NCBI GenBank assembly: GCA_017416185.1
Contig: JAFQDF010000023.1
Coordinates: 1-45,651 of the forward strand
Origin: Clostridia bacterium
Lineage (GTDB): Bacteria; Bacillota; Clostridia; Oscillospirales; CAG-272
Direction: 5' to 3'
Length of the DNA stretch: 45,651 nucleotides
Position 1 is the stretch's first letter. The number at the start of each line of letters is the position of its first letter. Shown in pieces: positions 15,609 through 24,452 of the stretch. Below the pieces are notes generated by a model. It was not told the DNA's origin, made no database searches, and saw nothing but the letters and a program-made list of their open reading frames with translations. The position numbers were made by a program, and so were the translations under genes.

Positions 15609-15632
15609 AAGCCAAGCATTTTTGCTTGGCTT
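15609..15632 (+). terminator. Terminator of cinA, left copy of a duplicated 24-bp palindrome
   Basis: AAGCCAAGC-atttt-GCTTGGCTT (24 nt) with flanking A/T. An exact second copy is at 15895-15918. The insert between the copies starts at the very next base. Confidence 0.85.
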
Positions 15633-15894
15633 CAGACTGTCGAAAAAGTTGGTCGGACGTGTAAAGAAAAATATATTTATAAAACATTTCGCCAATTATT
15701 CTTTAACGACAATATATTAATAATCTCTCCCTTTTGAGGTAGATAAGCATTCAAGGACGGCATTTATGCCGTCCTTTCACACTTTTCCGCCAAATCCTCT
15801 CTACCGTACTTAGTACGCCTACGAGATGATTTGACGAAAACCTACCTGCCTTTTCGAAGTCTGACAGCGTGTCGATAGGTTTATCGACACGCTG
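15633..15894. mobile_element. 262-bp non-coding element with short inverted ends (MITE-like), inserted at a terminator
   Basis: The left end reads CAGACTGTCGA and the right end, on the other strand, CAGCGTGTCGA (9 of 11 match). The right end is also a perfect 13-bp hairpin (15865-15894). Inside are a small hairpin GGACGGCAT.ATGCCGTCC, then CACACTTTTCCGC and TACCGTACTTAGTACGCC. It carries no reading frame. Identical 24-bp terminator copies flank it exactly, so the terminator looks duplicated on insertion. A related copy begins at 45368. Some IS families (for example IS1182) are known to target palindromes and make long duplications; a link is inference. Confidence 0.75.
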
Positions 15895-15918
15895 AAGCCA
15901 AGCATTTTTGCTTGGCTT
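15895..15918 (-). terminator. Terminator of the LTA-synthase-like gene, right copy of the duplicated palindrome
   Basis: Same 24 nt as 15609-15632, ending at the base before the stop codon of the minus-strand gene at 15919. Confidence 0.85.
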
Positions 15919-17820
15919 TTATTTTTGCGGTTTGGATAGCTCCTTTTCTATCTCACGGAAATGGTCGTATTTCTGGATCAGATCATTTTTGAGTATAAGC
16001 TCACTGATACGTGTGCTTATAGCTGTGACGTAATCCGGGTCTGTCACCTCACCCGATATGACCTCACCGTTTTCTACGTAGAGATTTCCGTCATACCAGG
16101 AATAGTCGCTGAAAAATACGTAACCCGAATAGCTGTCCGAAAAAATATCCTGACCGAGATAATATCCCTCGGGTTGACCTAAGCCGAACATATTAAGGAC
16201 TGTAGGCAGGATGTCGATCTGTGAATTGACCTTATCCACGGTAAGAGACTCGTTGTTATCGCTCCATTCCATACCCTTGCTCCATATCATAAAGGGGGTG
16301 TGGTTGATGAGATTGTTTTCGGTTATCTTGCCGTTACTGTCAAGGATACTCTTATCGTTGAGGGTATAGAGATAATGATCGGAAAAGGCTACGATGACCG
16401 TATCCTCAAGAAGTCCGTGCTCCTCCAGCTCCTGTATCAGAAGACCTACCATATTGTCTGTTTCCGAGGCAAAGAGACGGGCGCATTGTTCCTCTGTCAT
16501 TTCAGGAATATTCTCACCGTATCTTTCACCTGCAAGCAGGCTGCCTCTGTAGTTGTCGGTGGCAAAGGGCGTATGAGGGGTGTAGCTGATTATATAGTGC
16601 ATAAATGGAGCGTCGGAGCCGAACATCGCTTCGTTGAAGATTTCGTTCAGTATCAGTTCGCGATCAAGCTCGTAGCTTTTATCGTCATAGTCAGCGATAT
16701 CCATAAGACCGTAGTAGTTATCATATCCCCAGTTGACGTAATTCAACTTACGGGAATAGTATTCACCGGTGTTCATATGGAACGCATTGACACCGTAGCC
16801 TTGTGCCTTAAACAGCTTGGGCAGAGAGCGGGGATACAGATTTGTAGTAAAGGTATAGGCATTACGGTAATAGGTAACGGGAGTAATAAAGCCTGTGTTT
16901 ACCGCAAGTTCGGAGTTGAAGGTAGAGCCGCCTCCTGTATAGTAGGAATAATGCCGGGTGAAATTGATGGATTCCTGCCGGAGCTTATAGAGGTTAGGCA
17001 TATCCTCTTCGGTAAGTAACCAGGTATCTATACCCTCAAGCTGCAGAAAGATAACGTTCTTTCCCTCAAATATACCGGTATAGCTGTTTTCCTTGTGGGG
17101 TGTGATGCCGTCTGATATCTTTTCGAGTGTGCGTTCCTCCTTGGGCGTTTTCTTAGGCTCGGAGTCTGTAAGAGACTTGCACAGATCCCGGAAGCAATAC
17201 TCATAGAAGCCGCATATTTTTATGTTTTTATTGGTGTCATTGAAATTCTTATATACATTTGCGGGATTTCTCCAGGCATCCCATTTAAGGGTGTCATAAA
17301 CCTTTCCGTAAAGAAGGGGGGTAAGTGCGTGGAGGAGGATAAAAGCAGCTACGGTGATCACCATCAGCTTAGTATTTGTTTTTTTTCTTTTGGGAAAGAA
17401 GATCAGTGCAAGCACCGCAACGGCTAAAACGAGGATGCCGAACAGGTATATCACAGGGTCTGCGCCCTTGACTGTGCTCCATATATAGGAGCTTCCCGCC
17501 TCCGCAAGAGATAAAAGCTTGAAGCTGAAAAAGAAATCTGTATAAGAAAAATATATGCTGTTGGTCAGAAACAGTACGAAATAAACCGTAAACACTATTC
17601 CGTATACGGTTCTGCCTGCAAGGCGGGGAAGGCTTATGGAAATTACCGTGATAAGCCCGATCCAGAATACCGAAAACAGGATACTGGGGGCGATCATCAG
17701 GGGTTGGGTGTAGTTGACTCTGATGGCAAGGAATCTTATAAACACGTCCATCATAACCAAAGGAAAGGCGATAAGGACGTAAGGGAAGCTTACCTTCAGA
17801 TATTTCTTTGCAGAAATCAA
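15919..17820 (-). CDS. LTA synthase-family phosphoglycerol transferase / sulfatase-fold membrane protein
   Basis: 633 aa from a TTG at 17820, chosen because GGAGG lies 7 nt upstream; a TTG at 17847 without a site is the alternative. Five N-terminal membrane helices (within about residues 1-170) are followed by an extracellular alkaline-phosphatase-superfamily domain. Visible are the metal site 'NVIFLQLEGID', the nucleophile Thr near residue 300 in GGGSTFNSE, 'VIVAFSDHYLY' and 'INHTPFMIWS'. LtaS-type enzymes move glycerol-phosphate from phosphatidylglycerol to a glycolipid or glycan. The substrate here is not proven. The gene lies 13 nt after the GT2 gene, and the pair probably acts on an envelope polymer. 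Confidence 0.85.
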   Translation of the reverse strand: MISAKKYLKVSFPYVLIAFPLVMMDVFIRFLAIRVNYTQPLMIAPSILFSVFWIGLITVISISLPRLAGRTVYGIVFTVYFVLFLTNSIYFSYTDFFFSFKLLSLAEAGSSYIWSTVKGADPVIYLFGILVLAVAVLALIFFPKRKKTNTKLMVITVAAFILLHALTPLLYGKVYDTLKWDAWRNPANVYKNFNDTNKNIKICGFYEYCFRDLCKSLTDSEPKKTPKEERTLEKISDGITPHKENSYTGIFEGKNVIFLQLEGIDTWLLTEEDMPNLYKLRQESINFTRHYSYYTGGGSTFNSELAVNTGFITPVTYYRNAYTFTTNLYPRSLPKLFKAQGYGVNAFHMNTGEYYSRKLNYVNWGYDNYYGLMDIADYDDKSYELDRELILNEIFNEAMFGSDAPFMHYIISYTPHTPFATDNYRGSLLAGERYGENIPEMTEEQCARLFASETDNMVGLLIQELEEHGLLEDTVIVAFSDHYLYTLNDKSILDSNGKITENNLINHTPFMIWSKGMEWSDNNESLTVDKVNSQIDILPTVLNMFGLGQPEGYYLGQDIFSDSYSGYVFFSDYSWYDGNLYVENGEVISGEVTDPDYVTAISTRISELILKNDLIQKYDHFREIEKELSKPQK

Positions 17821-17833
17821 AACGGAACCTCCG

Positions 17834-19294
17834 TTAATTATTGACAATATCGTGGATGGTTACCTTGCTTGTATGGGGGATAGGCTTCCAGGTAACACGC
17901 ATAAACAGTGCCGCATAGGTGGTATAACGGTGAATAGAGTCAAATGCGGGGAAGGTGAAGCAATATAAAAGCTTTTTGTACCAGGGAATATAGATAAGAC
18001 GCTTGTGTTCTACGATAAAGACGTAGACCGCGATGGGTATCTTCTTGAGATACCACCAGATTCTGGACAGTATGCGCAGAGCGATAAGGATACCGATACT
18101 GCACAGAACTGCGGATATGCCCGGCTCTACCGTGATATTCACCTTGCCGAAGATCAGCGAGAGCAGACGCAACAACCAGTTGTTGCCTGTGCCGGGGAAC
18201 ATTTCCTTTGAAAAGCCTGTGGTATAACACAGCACGGAGGAGATGATAAGGGTTTTGATCAGCCATAAGGCGGTATTGTAAATTACCGAAGGGAAAAGCT
18301 GACAAAGGGTGTCAAGAGATGCCAGTCTGTGACGGCAGCTCTCTATAAAGCGGCCGCGGCGTGTGTCTTTGCGCAGTTCCTTGTCGGCATATTTGCTGCC
18401 GAAAATAATATTCTTGAATAACGCCCAGCCTGTTTCCTTGAATGCCATAAGGTGACCCTTTGACCAGCGCAGTCTCTGACGCAGGGCGATCTTTATGCTG
18501 GTGGGCTGCTCGTCATAGAACATAGCGGCATCGTTATAGGATATCTGATAACCTCTAGCGACGGCATCTGCGGTAAAAGCGCGGTCCTCGGTAAGAGAGG
18601 TGTATTTCCATCCTTCCTTTACAAATATATTGGAAAAGAGGAAGCCCGTGCCTTGGATGTTGGTGGCAAGACGGAGTACAGAACGGGTTCTGTGGTTCTT
18701 ACGGATAGAGCGCAGCCAGTGAAGGGCGTATGTAGAGGCGATCCAGTTTTCGTCAAAGTTTTTGGTATTACGGTATGAGGTGATTATCTTCAGACCTGCG
18801 TCAAAAGAGTCATTCATTCTGCTGACGTAATCCTGCTTGAGCAGATTATCTGCATCAAAGATAAAGTAACCCTCGAAGCTTTCTATGCCGTAATCCTTGC
18901 GGATATTTTCAAAAAGGAACTGAAGAGCAAAACCCTTGGTGTTCTCATAATCGTTGAAGCGTTCATAGCAGACGGCCCCGTTTGCTCTTGCAACAGCCGC
19001 GGTATTGTCGGTACAGTTGTCCGCTACCACAAAGACCGTCAGCAACTCAGAGGGATAATCCTGCTTGCTGATGCTGTCGAGAAGGTTTCCGATAACCGCC
19101 TCCTCGTTTCGGGCAGCTATACATATCGCGTACTTGTGCTGCTTTTTTGCGGGAGCAAATTTGCGGGTGAAGAAAAAGCCGACTATCCAATAGGCACTGA
19201 ATGCGGTAGAGAAGATGGCAACAATAGTGTTGATAACGGCCACAAGGTTATGTAAGGTAAGCAGCTGAACTGCAGAATTTATAAAAGCTTGCAT
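17834..19294 (-). CDS. Membrane glycosyltransferase, GT2 family
   Basis: 486 aa from the ATG at 19294 (AAGGA 7 nt upstream). One N-terminal helix is followed by a GT-A domain: 'AICIAARNEEAVIGNLLDSI', DxD-type FDADN, the 'TEDRAF' acidic motif, and QRLRW near residue 285, the QxxRW of processive enzymes. Two to four C-terminal helices follow. This layout fits BcsA/hyaluronan-synthase-like processive synthases. The polymer is unknown. It is the first gene of a two-gene unit with the LTA-synthase-like gene, transcribed from 19372-19400. Confidence 0.88.
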   Translation of the reverse strand: MQAFINSAVQLLTLHNLVAVINTIVAIFSTAFSAYWIVGFFFTRKFAPAKKQHKYAICIAARNEEAVIGNLLDSISKQDYPSELLTVFVVADNCTDNTAAVARANGAVCYERFNDYENTKGFALQFLFENIRKDYGIESFEGYFIFDADNLLKQDYVSRMNDSFDAGLKIITSYRNTKNFDENWIASTYALHWLRSIRKNHRTRSVLRLATNIQGTGFLFSNIFVKEGWKYTSLTEDRAFTADAVARGYQISYNDAAMFYDEQPTSIKIALRQRLRWSKGHLMAFKETGWALFKNIIFGSKYADKELRKDTRRGRFIESCRHRLASLDTLCQLFPSVIYNTALWLIKTLIISSVLCYTTGFSKEMFPGTGNNWLLRLLSLIFGKVNITVEPGISAVLCSIGILIALRILSRIWWYLKKIPIAVYVFIVEHKRLIYIPWYKKLLYCFTFPAFDSIHRYTTYAALFMRVTWKPIPHTSKVTIHDIVNN

Positions 19295-19371
19295 ATATTT
19301 TTCCTTAAAATATCTTAAAAATCTGGTTGTTTTACGGAAGAAAAACAATTTTTTCTCATTGCGATTTTATT

Positions 19372-19400
19372 ATTATATCATATATTGTCTGATTTTACAA
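19372..19400 (-). promoter_or_regulatory. Promoter of the GT2 / LTA-synthase-like unit
   Basis: On the minus strand TTGTAA (19400-19395) and TATAAT (19377-19372) with a 17-nt spacer. Confidence 0.65.
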
Positions 19401-19462
19401 TAAAAACTTTCAACGTACGAATATTCTCCCTTACTATTTGTATTCTGTCATAGTTGTATTTG

Positions 19463-19491
19463 TTGACATTTCTTCGTAGAAATGTTATAAT
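19463..19491 (+). promoter_or_regulatory. Promoter of the ABC exporter gene
   Basis: Consensus TTGACA (19463-19468) and TATAAT (19486-19491), 17-nt spacer. Confidence 0.8.
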
Positions 19492-19527
19492 CTGTAGACC
19501 GAAAAACTAAAAGAGTGATCAATTAAA

Positions 19528-21261
19528 ATGAAAAACATTAAACGAGTATTACATTATTATAAGCCCTATCTCGGTATGTTCACCGTGGATATGTGCTGTG
19601 CTTTTATCGTAGCGATATGTGATCTTGTATACCCTATGATAACTCAGGAGATAATCAACGAGTACGTCCCGAACAAGCAGATGAATTTCATCCTCATCGG
19701 TTGCGGTGTGGTTCTGGGACTTTATCTGCTTAAGATGTTCCTTAACTTCGTCGTGCAGTATTGGGGACATATGGTAGGTGTCAAGATACAGGGCGATATG
19801 CGCCGCGATATGTTCAGTCATCTGCAAAAGCTGCCCTTCTCCTATTTTGATGAGAACAAGACGGGCTCTATTATGTCAAGGATAGTAAACGACCTGTTCA
19901 GTATTGCCGAGCTTGCTCACCACTGTCCCGAGGATATTTTTATATCCTCGATAATGCTTATCGGCTCCTTTATTATGCTTGCCCGTATAGATATAGTGCT
20001 GACACTTATCGTCTTTGCGGTCCTGCCCTTTATCGTGGTTTACGCGGTACTGATGCGTAAGCGTATGAAGGATGCCTTCAAGGAATCAAAGGAAAAAACC
20101 GGAGAGATCAACGCCAACGCCGAGGTTTCTCTTACGGGTATCCGTGTGGCAAAATCCTATACCTCCGAGAAGCACGAGGTAGAGCGCTTTGAGGTATCAA
20201 ACGGTGAGTTCAAGGAGGCAAGACGTAAGAGCTACCGTTATATGGGTCAGTTCTTCTCGGGAATGAATTTCCTGACCGACTTCCTTTACCTTGTTATACT
20301 TGCCGTCGGCGGTGCCTTCTTCTATTACGAACGTATAGATATCGGTGAATTCGTAGCGTTTCTGCTTTACGTAACTATGTTCTTAAAGCCTGTCAACAAG
20401 CTTGTTCAGTTCTTTGAGCAGCTGCAGGAGGGACTTACCGGAATCGAGAGATTTCTTGAGGTTATGGACGAAAAGCCGGAGGAGGAGGCTCCCGATGCCA
20501 TTGAGCTTACCGACGTTAAGGGCGATATATCATTTAATGACGTGACCTTTTCCTATCACAACGAGGACAGGGAAGAGGACACCCTCGTAATTAACGGACT
20601 TTCGCTTGATATAAAGAAGGGTACCAAGGTTGCCCTTGTAGGACCCAGCGGCGGCGGAAAGACCACGCTTTGTCATCTTATTCCCCGTTTCTACGAGCTT
20701 GACGGCGGTTCTATCAGTATCGACGGCAAGGATATAACCTCCCTTACCCGTCAGTCTCTTCGTGAAAATATCGGTATGGTGGCACAGGACGTATTTCTTT
20801 TCGGCGGTACTATCCGCGACAATATCGAATACGGACGTTTAGGTGCAAGCGACGAAGAGATAATCGAGGCGGCAAAGAAGGCAAACATCCACGATTTTAT
20901 TATGAGTCTCGAAAAGGGGTACGATACCGACGTAGGTGAACGCGGAGTCAAGCTCTCGGGCGGTCAGAAGCAGAGAATATCTATTGCCAGAGTTTTCTTG
21001 AAGAACCCCTCCATACTTATTCTTGACGAGGCGACCAGCGCCCTTGACAACGAGACCGAGATGCTTATTCAGTCTGCTCTTGACGAGCTTCTCGTCGGCA
21101 GAACCTCGATCATCGTTGCTCACCGTCTCTCCACCATCAAGAACGCCGATGATATCATCGTTCTCACGGGAGAGGGAATAGCCGAGCGCGGCTGTCACGA
21201 GGAGCTGTTAGCTCTTGACGGCATTTATGCCAAGCTCTATAAATACCAGTTCAGAGAATAG
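19528..21261 (+). CDS. ABC exporter half-transporter (membrane plus ATPase)
   Basis: 577 aa, the standard length for MsbA/Sav1866-like half-exporters. Six membrane helices lie in residues 1-310 with the conserved coupling region 'KIQGDMRRDMFSHLQKLPFSYFDENKTGSIMSR' (quoted in part: 'FSYFDENKTG'). The ATPase has Walker A GPSGGGKTT, Q-loop MVAQDVFLF, signature LSGGQKQR, Walker B SILILDEATSALD and the H-loop 'IVAHRLST'. It would work as a homodimer exporting a lipid, drug or peptide; the cargo is unknown. It is a single gene with its own promoter, divergent from the envelope pair. Confidence 0.93.
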   Translation: MKNIKRVLHYYKPYLGMFTVDMCCAFIVAICDLVYPMITQEIINEYVPNKQMNFILIGCGVVLGLYLLKMFLNFVVQYWGHMVGVKIQGDMRRDMFSHLQKLPFSYFDENKTGSIMSRIVNDLFSIAELAHHCPEDIFISSIMLIGSFIMLARIDIVLTLIVFAVLPFIVVYAVLMRKRMKDAFKESKEKTGEINANAEVSLTGIRVAKSYTSEKHEVERFEVSNGEFKEARRKSYRYMGQFFSGMNFLTDFLYLVILAVGGAFFYYERIDIGEFVAFLLYVTMFLKPVNKLVQFFEQLQEGLTGIERFLEVMDEKPEEEAPDAIELTDVKGDISFNDVTFSYHNEDREEDTLVINGLSLDIKKGTKVALVGPSGGGKTTLCHLIPRFYELDGGSISIDGKDITSLTRQSLRENIGMVAQDVFLFGGTIRDNIEYGRLGASDEEIIEAAKKANIHDFIMSLEKGYDTDVGERGVKLSGGQKQRISIARVFLKNPSILILDEATSALDNETEMLIQSALDELLVGRTSIIVAHRLSTIKNADDIIVLTGEGIAERGCHEELLALDGIYAKLYKYQFRE

Positions 21262-21353
21262 TGTTAACCGTGATATAACAAATCGTTCTATTTTTGTTAA
21301 TATATTTTCTGTAAAATTATTATATCTATCACTATATTAAGGAGGATCCCAAA

Positions 21354-23072
21354 ATGAAGAAATTCAGAACACTGGTTTCGCTTGTTCTCGTTTGTGCAAC
21401 GGTGCTTGGTTGTATGATCTTTTCCACAAGCGCAGCTTCTGTAACAGATTTCAAGGATCTCAATAAAAATGCAGATTATTACGAGGCGGTAAAGTGGGCG
21501 ATAGACAAAGGATATATGAGCGGTATGTCCGCTACCGTTTTCTCACCCAACACCACCCTTACAAGAGCGCAGTTTGCCACACTTATGGCAAGCTTTGACT
21601 CTGCTGACCTGAATGCCTACAAGGGCAAGCAGGTATTTGACGACGTTAAGACGAACGCTTGGTTTGCAACCACTGCAGCCTGGGCTTACGAGAACGGCAT
21701 TATGTCGGGAACCGGCAACAACAAGTTTTCTCCCAACACCGTTATCACCCGTGAGCAGATAGCGCTGCTTATCAAGAACTACGTAGGTTTCAAGGGCATT
21801 TATCTTGAAAAGGTTACTCCCGAGGTAAGACTCCTTGACCGCGGCACGAAGCGTGCCTCCTCCTGGGCAAAGGAAGCGGTAGAGTATGCGTACAAGAACG
21901 ACTATATGCAGCTTGATGAAGGAAACCGCTTTAACCCCAAGAACAAGGTAACGAGAGCCGAGGCGGCTGTTATCCTCTATTCTCTTAACCGTGCCATCGA
22001 GCGTACCGAGATCGAACACGAGCGTATGTTCGTAGGCTATCTTGACGGTTCCAGCTCTTACAGTAACGTAGACTTTGCAAGCTATGACGTTATAAATCTG
22101 CTTCCCGCAAAGGCAAGCGGCACATCAAAGACCATCAATGACGGCTTTGTAAAGCGTGTTGAGCGTATCAGACCCGAGGCGCTTATGCAGAATCCCGATC
22201 TTAAGTTTGTGCTTACTCTTACCGTTGACTCGGGTGCAGATATCGAAAAGTGGCTGTATCCCTACTCCAACTGTGAGGACTTTGCCGAAAAGGCGGTAGA
22301 GATAGTTAAGAAATACGATCTTGACGGTGTAGACTTTGACTATGAGTTCCCCACCGGAGCTATCTCTCAGAAGAATCTTGAATATTTCCTTACGGTTCTC
22401 CGTGAGAAGCTTGATGCGCTTAAGGTAGAACTGAACAAGCCCGAGGATTATGAGTATCTCGTTACTATGGCTATCCCCGGCGGTCTCTATGCTTTCTCTC
22501 TGTACGATGATCTCAGTGAGCTTCAGCATTACGTTGATTACTTCAACTTTATGGACTATGACCTTATGATAGGCGATAACAGACCTGTTGCATACTCTCA
22601 TTCTGCAGTATACAGTCAGGGCCACGGCTTTGCTACCTATGATGATATCATCAGAAGCCTTGAGATGGGCGTTCAGCGTCAGAAGATAGTTATCGGCTCG
22701 GGTACCTACGTTCAGGCTTGGAGAGGCGTTGAGGGCAGATATGACGAAGAGCTGGGCATCTGGATCGGTCTTTACGGTACCGGCAGATGGGCAGAGGACG
22801 TCAGCACGGCTATCGCCGCAGATCTCGGTCTGATCAACTACGAGGACAATAAGCCTATCAGCGGTTATTATACTTACTTTGACGAGGGAACACACTCTGT
22901 AAGCTGGTACAACCCCGACTCCAAGGAGTTCAGAAGCTGTGACGAATACTGGTCACTTGAAGAAAAGTGCAGACTTATTAAAGAGTACAATATCGGAGGT
23001 CTTATGCTGTTCCACTGTACCACCGTCGGCGGTACGGACATTCCCGCAAAGATCAACGAGTGGATGGGCTGA
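21354..23072 (+). CDS. Exported SLH-domain protein with a GH18 glycosidase domain
   Basis: 572 aa. A signal peptide (about 1-28) is followed by three SLH repeats (about 30-210: 'DYYEAVKWAIDKGYMSG', 'WAYENGIMSGTGNNKFSPN', 'EAVEYAYKNDYMQ') and then a GH18 domain. The catalytic motif is D324-x2-D327-x-D329-x-E331 in LDGVDFDYEFP, with E331 the acid/base. 'YFNFMDYDLM' and the final 'GGLMLFHCTT' strand support the barrel. SLH domains usually bind pyruvylated wall polysaccharide, so this is a surface enzyme, perhaps cleaving chitin-like or peptidoglycan GlcNAc links. AGGAGG precedes the start. Confidence 0.92.
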   Translation: MKKFRTLVSLVLVCATVLGCMIFSTSAASVTDFKDLNKNADYYEAVKWAIDKGYMSGMSATVFSPNTTLTRAQFATLMASFDSADLNAYKGKQVFDDVKTNAWFATTAAWAYENGIMSGTGNNKFSPNTVITREQIALLIKNYVGFKGIYLEKVTPEVRLLDRGTKRASSWAKEAVEYAYKNDYMQLDEGNRFNPKNKVTRAEAAVILYSLNRAIERTEIEHERMFVGYLDGSSSYSNVDFASYDVINLLPAKASGTSKTINDGFVKRVERIRPEALMQNPDLKFVLTLTVDSGADIEKWLYPYSNCEDFAEKAVEIVKKYDLDGVDFDYEFPTGAISQKNLEYFLTVLREKLDALKVELNKPEDYEYLVTMAIPGGLYAFSLYDDLSELQHYVDYFNFMDYDLMIGDNRPVAYSHSAVYSQGHGFATYDDIIRSLEMGVQRQKIVIGSGTYVQAWRGVEGRYDEELGIWIGLYGTGRWAEDVSTAIAADLGLINYEDNKPISGYYTYFDEGTHSVSWYNPDSKEFRSCDEYWSLEEKCRLIKEYNIGGLMLFHCTTVGGTDIPAKINEWMG

Positions 23073-23075
23073 TAA

Positions 23076-23110
23076 AGAATGCAGAATGCAGAATTAAGAA
23101 TGTAGAATTG
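23076..23110. repeat. Heptamer tandem repeat, AGAATGC type
   Basis: Five 7-nt units (AGAATGC, AGAATGC, AGAATTA, AGAATGT, AGAATTG) starting 4 nt after the stop of the SLH-GH18 gene. Confidence 0.85.
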
Positions 23111-23115
23111 AGGAG

Positions 23116-23142
23116 GCTTTTTGACCGAAAAGGTCAAAAAGC
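23116..23142 (+). terminator. Terminator of the SLH-GH18 gene
   Basis: GCTTTTTGACC-gaaaa-GGTCAAAAAGC followed by a T-rich run. Confidence 0.85.
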
Positions 23143-23158
23143 TTCTTTTTATAGGTAC

Positions 23159-23187
23159 TTGACAAAACAACACGGTTATGCTATAAT
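23159..23187 (+). promoter_or_regulatory. Promoter of the SPFH gene unit
   Basis: Consensus TTGACA (23159-23164) and TATAAT (23182-23187), 17-nt spacer; transcription would start just before the riboswitch. Confidence 0.85.
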
Positions 23188-23197
23188 ACAACCAATA

Positions 23198-23355
23198 TGA
23201 GGGAGTAGTTCCGTACAGTGTACGGGCCGCATCGTCAGTACAGGGGTGCCGAAAAGCAGGTGAGCCGCAAGCGAGTAGCAGGTGAGCAGCAGGTGAGCCC
23301 CTCGGTGTGTCCATTAAGTAACAAGACTCATACACTTCGGTGTATGAGTTTTTTT
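23198..23355 (+). ncRNA. yybP-ykoY type (Mn2+) riboswitch, copy 1
   Basis: The leader opens with GGGAGTAG, then a helix TTCCGTAC-agt-GTACGGG. The shared segment GCATCGTCAGTACAGGG pairs through CCCTCGGTGT, with a long variable arm between. It closes with AACAAGACT and a terminator hairpin ACTCATACAC-ttcg-GTGTATGAGT plus seven T (23326-23355). GGGAGTAG and the AACNAGACT end are hallmarks of RF00080, which senses Mn2+. A second copy with the same conserved blocks lies at 24276-24405. The expected mode is transcriptional: metal binding favours read-through into the SPFH gene. Confidence 0.78.
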
Positions 23356-23416
23356 GATAACTACCCCCATATTGTTCAAGCTTGAAAAAACAAATTTTAT
23401 TTAAGGAGAAAAAGAA

Positions 23417-24220
23417 ATGAACAGAACAGTAAGAAACATTATCATTATCGCAGCAGTCGTAGTCCTCGCAGCTATTCTTGTAGGTACCTGCTTTACCGTG
23501 GTGAAAGCGGGTCATACCGGCGTTGTGCTTACCTTTGGAGCGGTCGAGAACAAGATGATGGGTGAGGGTCTTAACTTCAAGATACCCTTCGTTCAGACGG
23601 TAGTACAGATGAACAACCGTACCCAGAAGACCGAGACTCAGGGTACCGCTTCCTCCAAGGACTTACAGATCCTTTCATATGTGGTTGCAGTAAACTATCA
23701 CGTCGACGACCCCTCCTCAGCCAAGCTTTATCAGGACGTAGGTATGGACTACGGTAACGTGATCATAGTTCCCGCTATCCAGGAGAGCATCAAGGCAGTA
23801 AGTGCACAGTTTACAGCCGAGGAGCTTATCACCAAGCGTCAGACGGTGGGCGATCAGATCAAGGATGCTCTTGCCGAGAAGATAGGCAGCTACGGTATCA
23901 CCGTTGAGATGTTCAACATCGTAAACTTTGACTTCTCAGAAGAATTCAATGCCGCGGTAGAAGCAAAGCAGACCGCACAGCAGCAGGCTCTCAAGGCAGA
24001 ACAGGATCTTGCACGAATTGAGGTAGAGGCAAAGCAGAAGATAACTCAGGCGCAGGCGGAGGCAGAAAGCATCAAGCTGGTACAGGATGCTCTCTCCGTG
24101 TCTCCCGACTACGTTGAGTACATAAAGTGGAACAAGTGGGACGGCAAGCTGCCCACGGTTATGGGCGGTAACTCCGACCTTCTTATCGGCATTGACGAGC
24201 TGACAAAAGACGGGGAATAA
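23417..24220 (+). CDS. SPFH/prohibitin-family membrane protein
   Basis: 267 aa. One N-terminal membrane helix (about 8-28) is followed by an SPFH domain ('VVKAGHTGVVLTFGAVENKM', 'GLNFKIPFVQTVVQM'), then an alanine/glutamine-rich coiled coil (about 180-222, 'AKQKITQAQAEAES') and a short tail. These proteins form ring or cage oligomers at the membrane and often regulate FtsH-type proteases; ftsH is at 9161 in this window. AAGGAG precedes the start. It is the only gene under riboswitch copy 1. Confidence 0.88.
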   Translation: MNRTVRNIIIIAAVVVLAAILVGTCFTVVKAGHTGVVLTFGAVENKMMGEGLNFKIPFVQTVVQMNNRTQKTETQGTASSKDLQILSYVVAVNYHVDDPSSAKLYQDVGMDYGNVIIVPAIQESIKAVSAQFTAEELITKRQTVGDQIKDALAEKIGSYGITVEMFNIVNFDFSEEFNAAVEAKQTAQQQALKAEQDLARIEVEAKQKITQAQAEAESIKLVQDALSVSPDYVEYIKWNKWDGKLPTVMGGNSDLLIGIDELTKDGE

Positions 24221-24234
24221 TTCTCATAATTTTC

Positions 24235-24263
24235 TTGACAAATCACCGTTAATATGTTAGAAT
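24235..24263 (+). promoter_or_regulatory. Promoter of the Na/Pi-CaCA unit
   Basis: TTGACA (24235-24240) and TAGAAT (24258-24263), 17-nt spacer, starting 15 nt after the SPFH stop. Confidence 0.8.
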
Positions 24264-24275
24264 ACACGCGATATA

Positions 24276-24405
24276 GGGGAGTAGTTCCGTGGCAACACGG
24301 AATGCATCGTCAGTACAGGGAAGAGAAGCAGCAAAGCAAGCTTCCCTCGGTGTATTCTTAAAGAACGAGACTTATACGCTTTTTTGCGTATGAGTCTCTT
24401 TTATT
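24276..24405 (+). ncRNA. yybP-ykoY type (Mn2+) riboswitch, copy 2
   Basis: GGGGAGTAG is followed by hairpin TTCCGTG-gcaa-CACGGAA. Then GCATCGTCAGTACAGGGA pairs with TCCCTCGGTGTA, and GAACGAGACT leads into a terminator stem AGACTTATACGC with GCGTATGAGTCT (one G-U) and a T-rich tail. The blocks match copy 1 and the RF00080 pattern. It precedes a two-gene ion-transport unit, which suits a metal-sensing switch. Confidence 0.82.
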
Positions 24406-24452
24406 TTTGCGTATAATTATTATATATACAAAAGTATTAAGGAGACAGTATT

